Made by a program: the position numbers and the translations under genes
Assembly (NCBI GenBank): GCA_034112285.1
Contig: JAWUVP010000055.1
Location: 1-7,819, forward strand
Length of the DNA stretch: 7,819 nt
Source: JAWUVP01 sp034112285
GTDB lineage: Bacteria > Pseudomonadota > Gammaproteobacteria > JABDGN01
Direction of reading: 5' to 3'
Notes under the pieces: model-generated
Database searches by the model: none
Told to the model about the DNA's origin: nothing
What the model saw: the letters and a program-made list of their open reading frames with translations, nothing else
Shown here: piece after piece, positions 6,446 to 7,819 of the stretch
Layout of the letters: each line of letters starts with the position of its first letter
Position numbering within the stretch: the stretch's first letter is position 1

Positions 6446-6497
6446 TGCCTGAGCGAGATTGAGAGGGCAAAATGATGGCTGCAAAAGTGATGAAAAC

Positions 6498-6506
6498 TGC
6501 TATAAT
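6498..6506 (+). promoter_or_regulatory. Extended -10 promoter of the exported-protein gene
   Basis: TGCTATAAT on the plus strand is identical to the ubiG extended -10. It lies about 40 nt upstream of ATG 6546, leaving room for a short leader carrying the Shine-Dalgarno. No convincing -35 was found 16-18 bp upstream. It is divergent from the ubiG promoter within a 115-bp gap. Confidence 0.6.
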
Positions 6507-6545
6507 TGAGTTTAATTCATCTTGAAATCGTTACAAGGAGGTAGC

Positions 6546-7502
6546 ATGTTTAAATTCATCCCAGGGCTGGTTATTTGCAGTCTTTCATTATTTCTATTTA
6601 GTGCTTCGGCAGCGGTGACGAAGTCAGGTATATCACCGATAAACTATTTGAAGGAATCGATGTCCTCCTTTATGAATGTTGAGATTGGTTATGGGCGTGG
6701 GACTGTAAGTCGTTCTGAAATGCTAAGTATTCTGAATACAATAAAGAAACAAGGGAATAGTCAAGCTGTGGCATTAGCTATGGTTGGACTTGGTGCGTTA
6801 GCAATACAACCATCATCTCCGGAGTTAAGAATGAATTTAACGAAGCTCATTGCTAACTTCAATTCTACTCCAAACAATGGCGATCGTGCTGTTGAACTGT
6901 GGGCTCTTGGCATAACATTGAAAAAATCTTACCTATCAGACACTAAGGTTATATCAGAGATAGCTCGTAAAATTATAGCAGATAGTACGAATGCCAATTT
7001 TGCCAGCAGTATGTCGGAATTGGGTAGTCTTGCCGATCATTCCTCCCTAGCGCTTTCTCCGGCTACCGTTTTGAAAATCTACAAAACTATTGCGAGCAGT
7101 ACTCCCACCAGTAGTGCCATGGCAAATAATTTGGGTGCAATCGCTACACTTGCCTTAGACGATGGTGCAGTAACCAGCACGCAGGTGAACACCTTATTAA
7201 AACAGGTCCATAAATATGGTGATTCGCTTAAATTTGTGACCAAACTGAAGTCATTACAATCTCTTGTTACCCAGTCACCCAAGACTAAAATACCTGAGAA
7301 AAAACGCGTGTCGTCGATCAACCGTATGATTGCAGAGATTAATAAGTCGACTTTTCCTCTGAATGATGGGACTCACTCTCTTTCAAAAAAATCTTCTCTA
7401 TCAACGCCCACACCGTCGACTACTACTAAAAACTCGAAAAATGCGAGAGACTCTCAAGCTAATGCTTCAAACGCTAAATCGCTATCGGCTACACCAGAAT
7501 AA
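6546..7502 (+). CDS. Exported helical-repeat protein of unknown function
   Basis: I do not recognise this family. From ATG 6546 the product has 318 residues. This start has an excellent Shine-Dalgarno, AAGGAGGT at 6535-6542; an upstream in-frame TTG at 6522 has none. A Sec signal peptide is clear: a short positive start, a hydrophobic core at about 4-19 and cleavage after ASA at about residue 22. No lipobox is seen, since Cys11 is preceded by Ile. Residues 57-245 look helical and fall into about five degenerate units of 36-40 residues, with a recurring pattern near LGALA, LGITL, LGSLA and LGAIA and Leu/Ile-rich second helices. This suggests an alpha-solenoid (HEAT/ARM/Sel1-like). Residues about 246-318 are polar, rich in Ser, Thr, Lys and Asn, and probably disordered. 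Nine Ile codons are ATA, more than in the much longer pnp, which hints at different ancestry. It has its own promoter, so it is not obviously tied to its neighbours. Confidence 0.85.
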   Translation: MFKFIPGLVICSLSLFLFSASAAVTKSGISPINYLKESMSSFMNVEIGYGRGTVSRSEMLSILNTIKKQGNSQAVALAMVGLGALAIQPSSPELRMNLTKLIANFNSTPNNGDRAVELWALGITLKKSYLSDTKVISEIARKIIADSTNANFASSMSELGSLADHSSLALSPATVLKIYKTIASSTPTSSAMANNLGAIATLALDDGAVTSTQVNTLLKQVHKYGDSLKFVTKLKSLQSLVTQSPKTKIPEKKRVSSINRMIAEINKSTFPLNDGTHSLSKKSSLSTPTPSTTTKNSKNARDSQANASNAKSLSATPE

Positions 7503-7515
7503 CATCTTTATAGGC

Positions 7516-7535
7516 CCCTCCCCTCAAGGGGAGGG
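7516..7535 (+). terminator. Strong GC hairpin after the exported-protein gene, possible terminator
   Basis: CCCTCCCC (7516-7523) and GGGGAGGG (7528-7535) form a perfect 8-bp stem with a TCAA loop, 13 nt after the stop codon. Only CTTAA follows, so there is no proper T-tract. It may stall polymerase or block exonucleases rather than act as a classical terminator. It could also be a dispersed palindromic repeat. Confidence 0.45.
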
Positions 7536-7589
7536 CTTAAATGAGCAGAAAATCCCCCCTGTAAATCCCTAGTGGATCCCCCATAAATA

Positions 7590-7598
7590 TGCTAAAAT
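7590..7598 (+). promoter_or_regulatory. Extended -10 promoter of gyrA
   Basis: TGCTAAAAT is an extended -10 with one mismatch to TATAAT, about 38 nt before the gyrA ATG. Nothing resembling TTGACA is visible at the proper distance. It shares its core with three other candidate promoters in the window. Confidence 0.5.
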
Positions 7599-7635
7599 TG
7601 CGCCTTATTTTAAAGCCCAAAAGGACCACCACCCA

Positions 7636-7819
7636 ATGGCCGAATTTGCCGCAGAAACCATTCAAATAAGCCTCGAAGCAGAACTTAAACAATCTTACCT
7701 CGACTACGCCATGAGCGTGATCGTCGGCCGTGCATTACCCGATGTGCGGGATGGGTTAAAACCCGTGCATCGCCGCGTTTTATTTGCCATGGAAGTGCTA
7801 AATAATGATTGGAATAAGC
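7636..7819 (+). CDS. gyrA: DNA gyrase subunit A, N-terminal part (runs off the window)
   Basis: GyrA is the breakage-reunion subunit of the A2B2 gyrase that introduces negative supercoils. The 61 complete codons encode the unmistakable SYLDYAMSVIVGRALPDVRD (about 20-39) followed by GLKPVHRRVLFAM (about 40-52). ATG 7636 is supported by AAGGA at 7621-7625, 10 nt upstream, which is somewhat long spacing, and by the usual distance to the SYLDYAMS motif. The window ends before the catalytic Tyr and before the quinolone-resistance-determining region, so neither can be assessed. The visible part is intact. Confidence 0.97.
   Translation, partial: MAEFAAETIQISLEAELKQSYLDYAMSVIVGRALPDVRDGLKPVHRRVLFAMEVLNNDWNK

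Noticed and set aside
6431..6484. ubiG start at the upstream ATG 6484
   Set aside because: The extra 18 residues do not look like UbiG and the extension covers a perfect TGCTATAAT promoter core.
6556..6578. Lipoprotein signal at Cys11 of the exported protein
   Set aside because: The residue before Cys is Ile, where a lipobox needs Gly, Ala or Ser, and Cys11 lies inside the hydrophobic core. A Sec type I site after ASA fits better.
7363..7572. 69-codon plus-strand frame overlapping the exported-protein gene
   Set aside because: It lies in another frame over the low-complexity tail and the downstream hairpin, with no ribosome binding site.

Overview
The window looks like a piece of a gammaproteobacterial chromosome of moderate to low GC. 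Three things suggest this: the rbfA/truB/rpsO/pnp cluster, an ubiG-phosphatase pair next to gyrA, and protein sequences of gammaproteobacterial type. TTA is a favoured Leu codon. Placement near Legionellales/Coxiellaceae is my guess from the protein style; no search was possible.

Layout. Bases 1-963 hold the probable tail of rbfA and a truB gene carrying two in-frame stops on either side of its catalytic Asp codon. Converging on it and overlapping its 3' end by 17 bp is a minus-strand late lipid A acyltransferase (947-1855), which sits inside a cluster that is usually unbroken. A divergent promoter region (1856-2001) leads into rpsO, an intrinsic terminator/attenuator, and pnp with a GTG start (2334-4421). 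Bases 4422-5079 contain no gene. They hold two near-identical, about 165-bp palindromic elements in mirror orientation, one 13-14 nt after the stop of pnp and one 13-14 nt after the stop of the converging phosphatase gene, with a spacer carrying a likely bidirectional terminator. On the minus strand lies a two-gene operon: ubiG, then a HAD phosphatase resembling MupP/Gph, with an 8-bp overlap. Divergent from ubiG is an unrecognised gene for an exported, helical-repeat protein (6546-7502). The window ends in the first 61 codons of gyrA.

How the genes work together. The left half is RNA and translation machinery (ribosome maturation, tRNA pseudouridylation, S15, PNPase) interrupted by an envelope gene. 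The right half combines ubiquinone synthesis, a probable cell-wall-recycling or phosphoglycolate phosphatase, an exported protein of unknown role and DNA gyrase. No defence system, CRISPR array, transposase, rRNA or tRNA was seen. The points most worth a second look are the double nonsense in truB, the mirror-image palindromes with three compensatory base-pair changes, the recurrent TGCTA(T/A)A(A/C)T promoter core (twice placed exactly 6 nt before an ATG), and the exported repeat protein.
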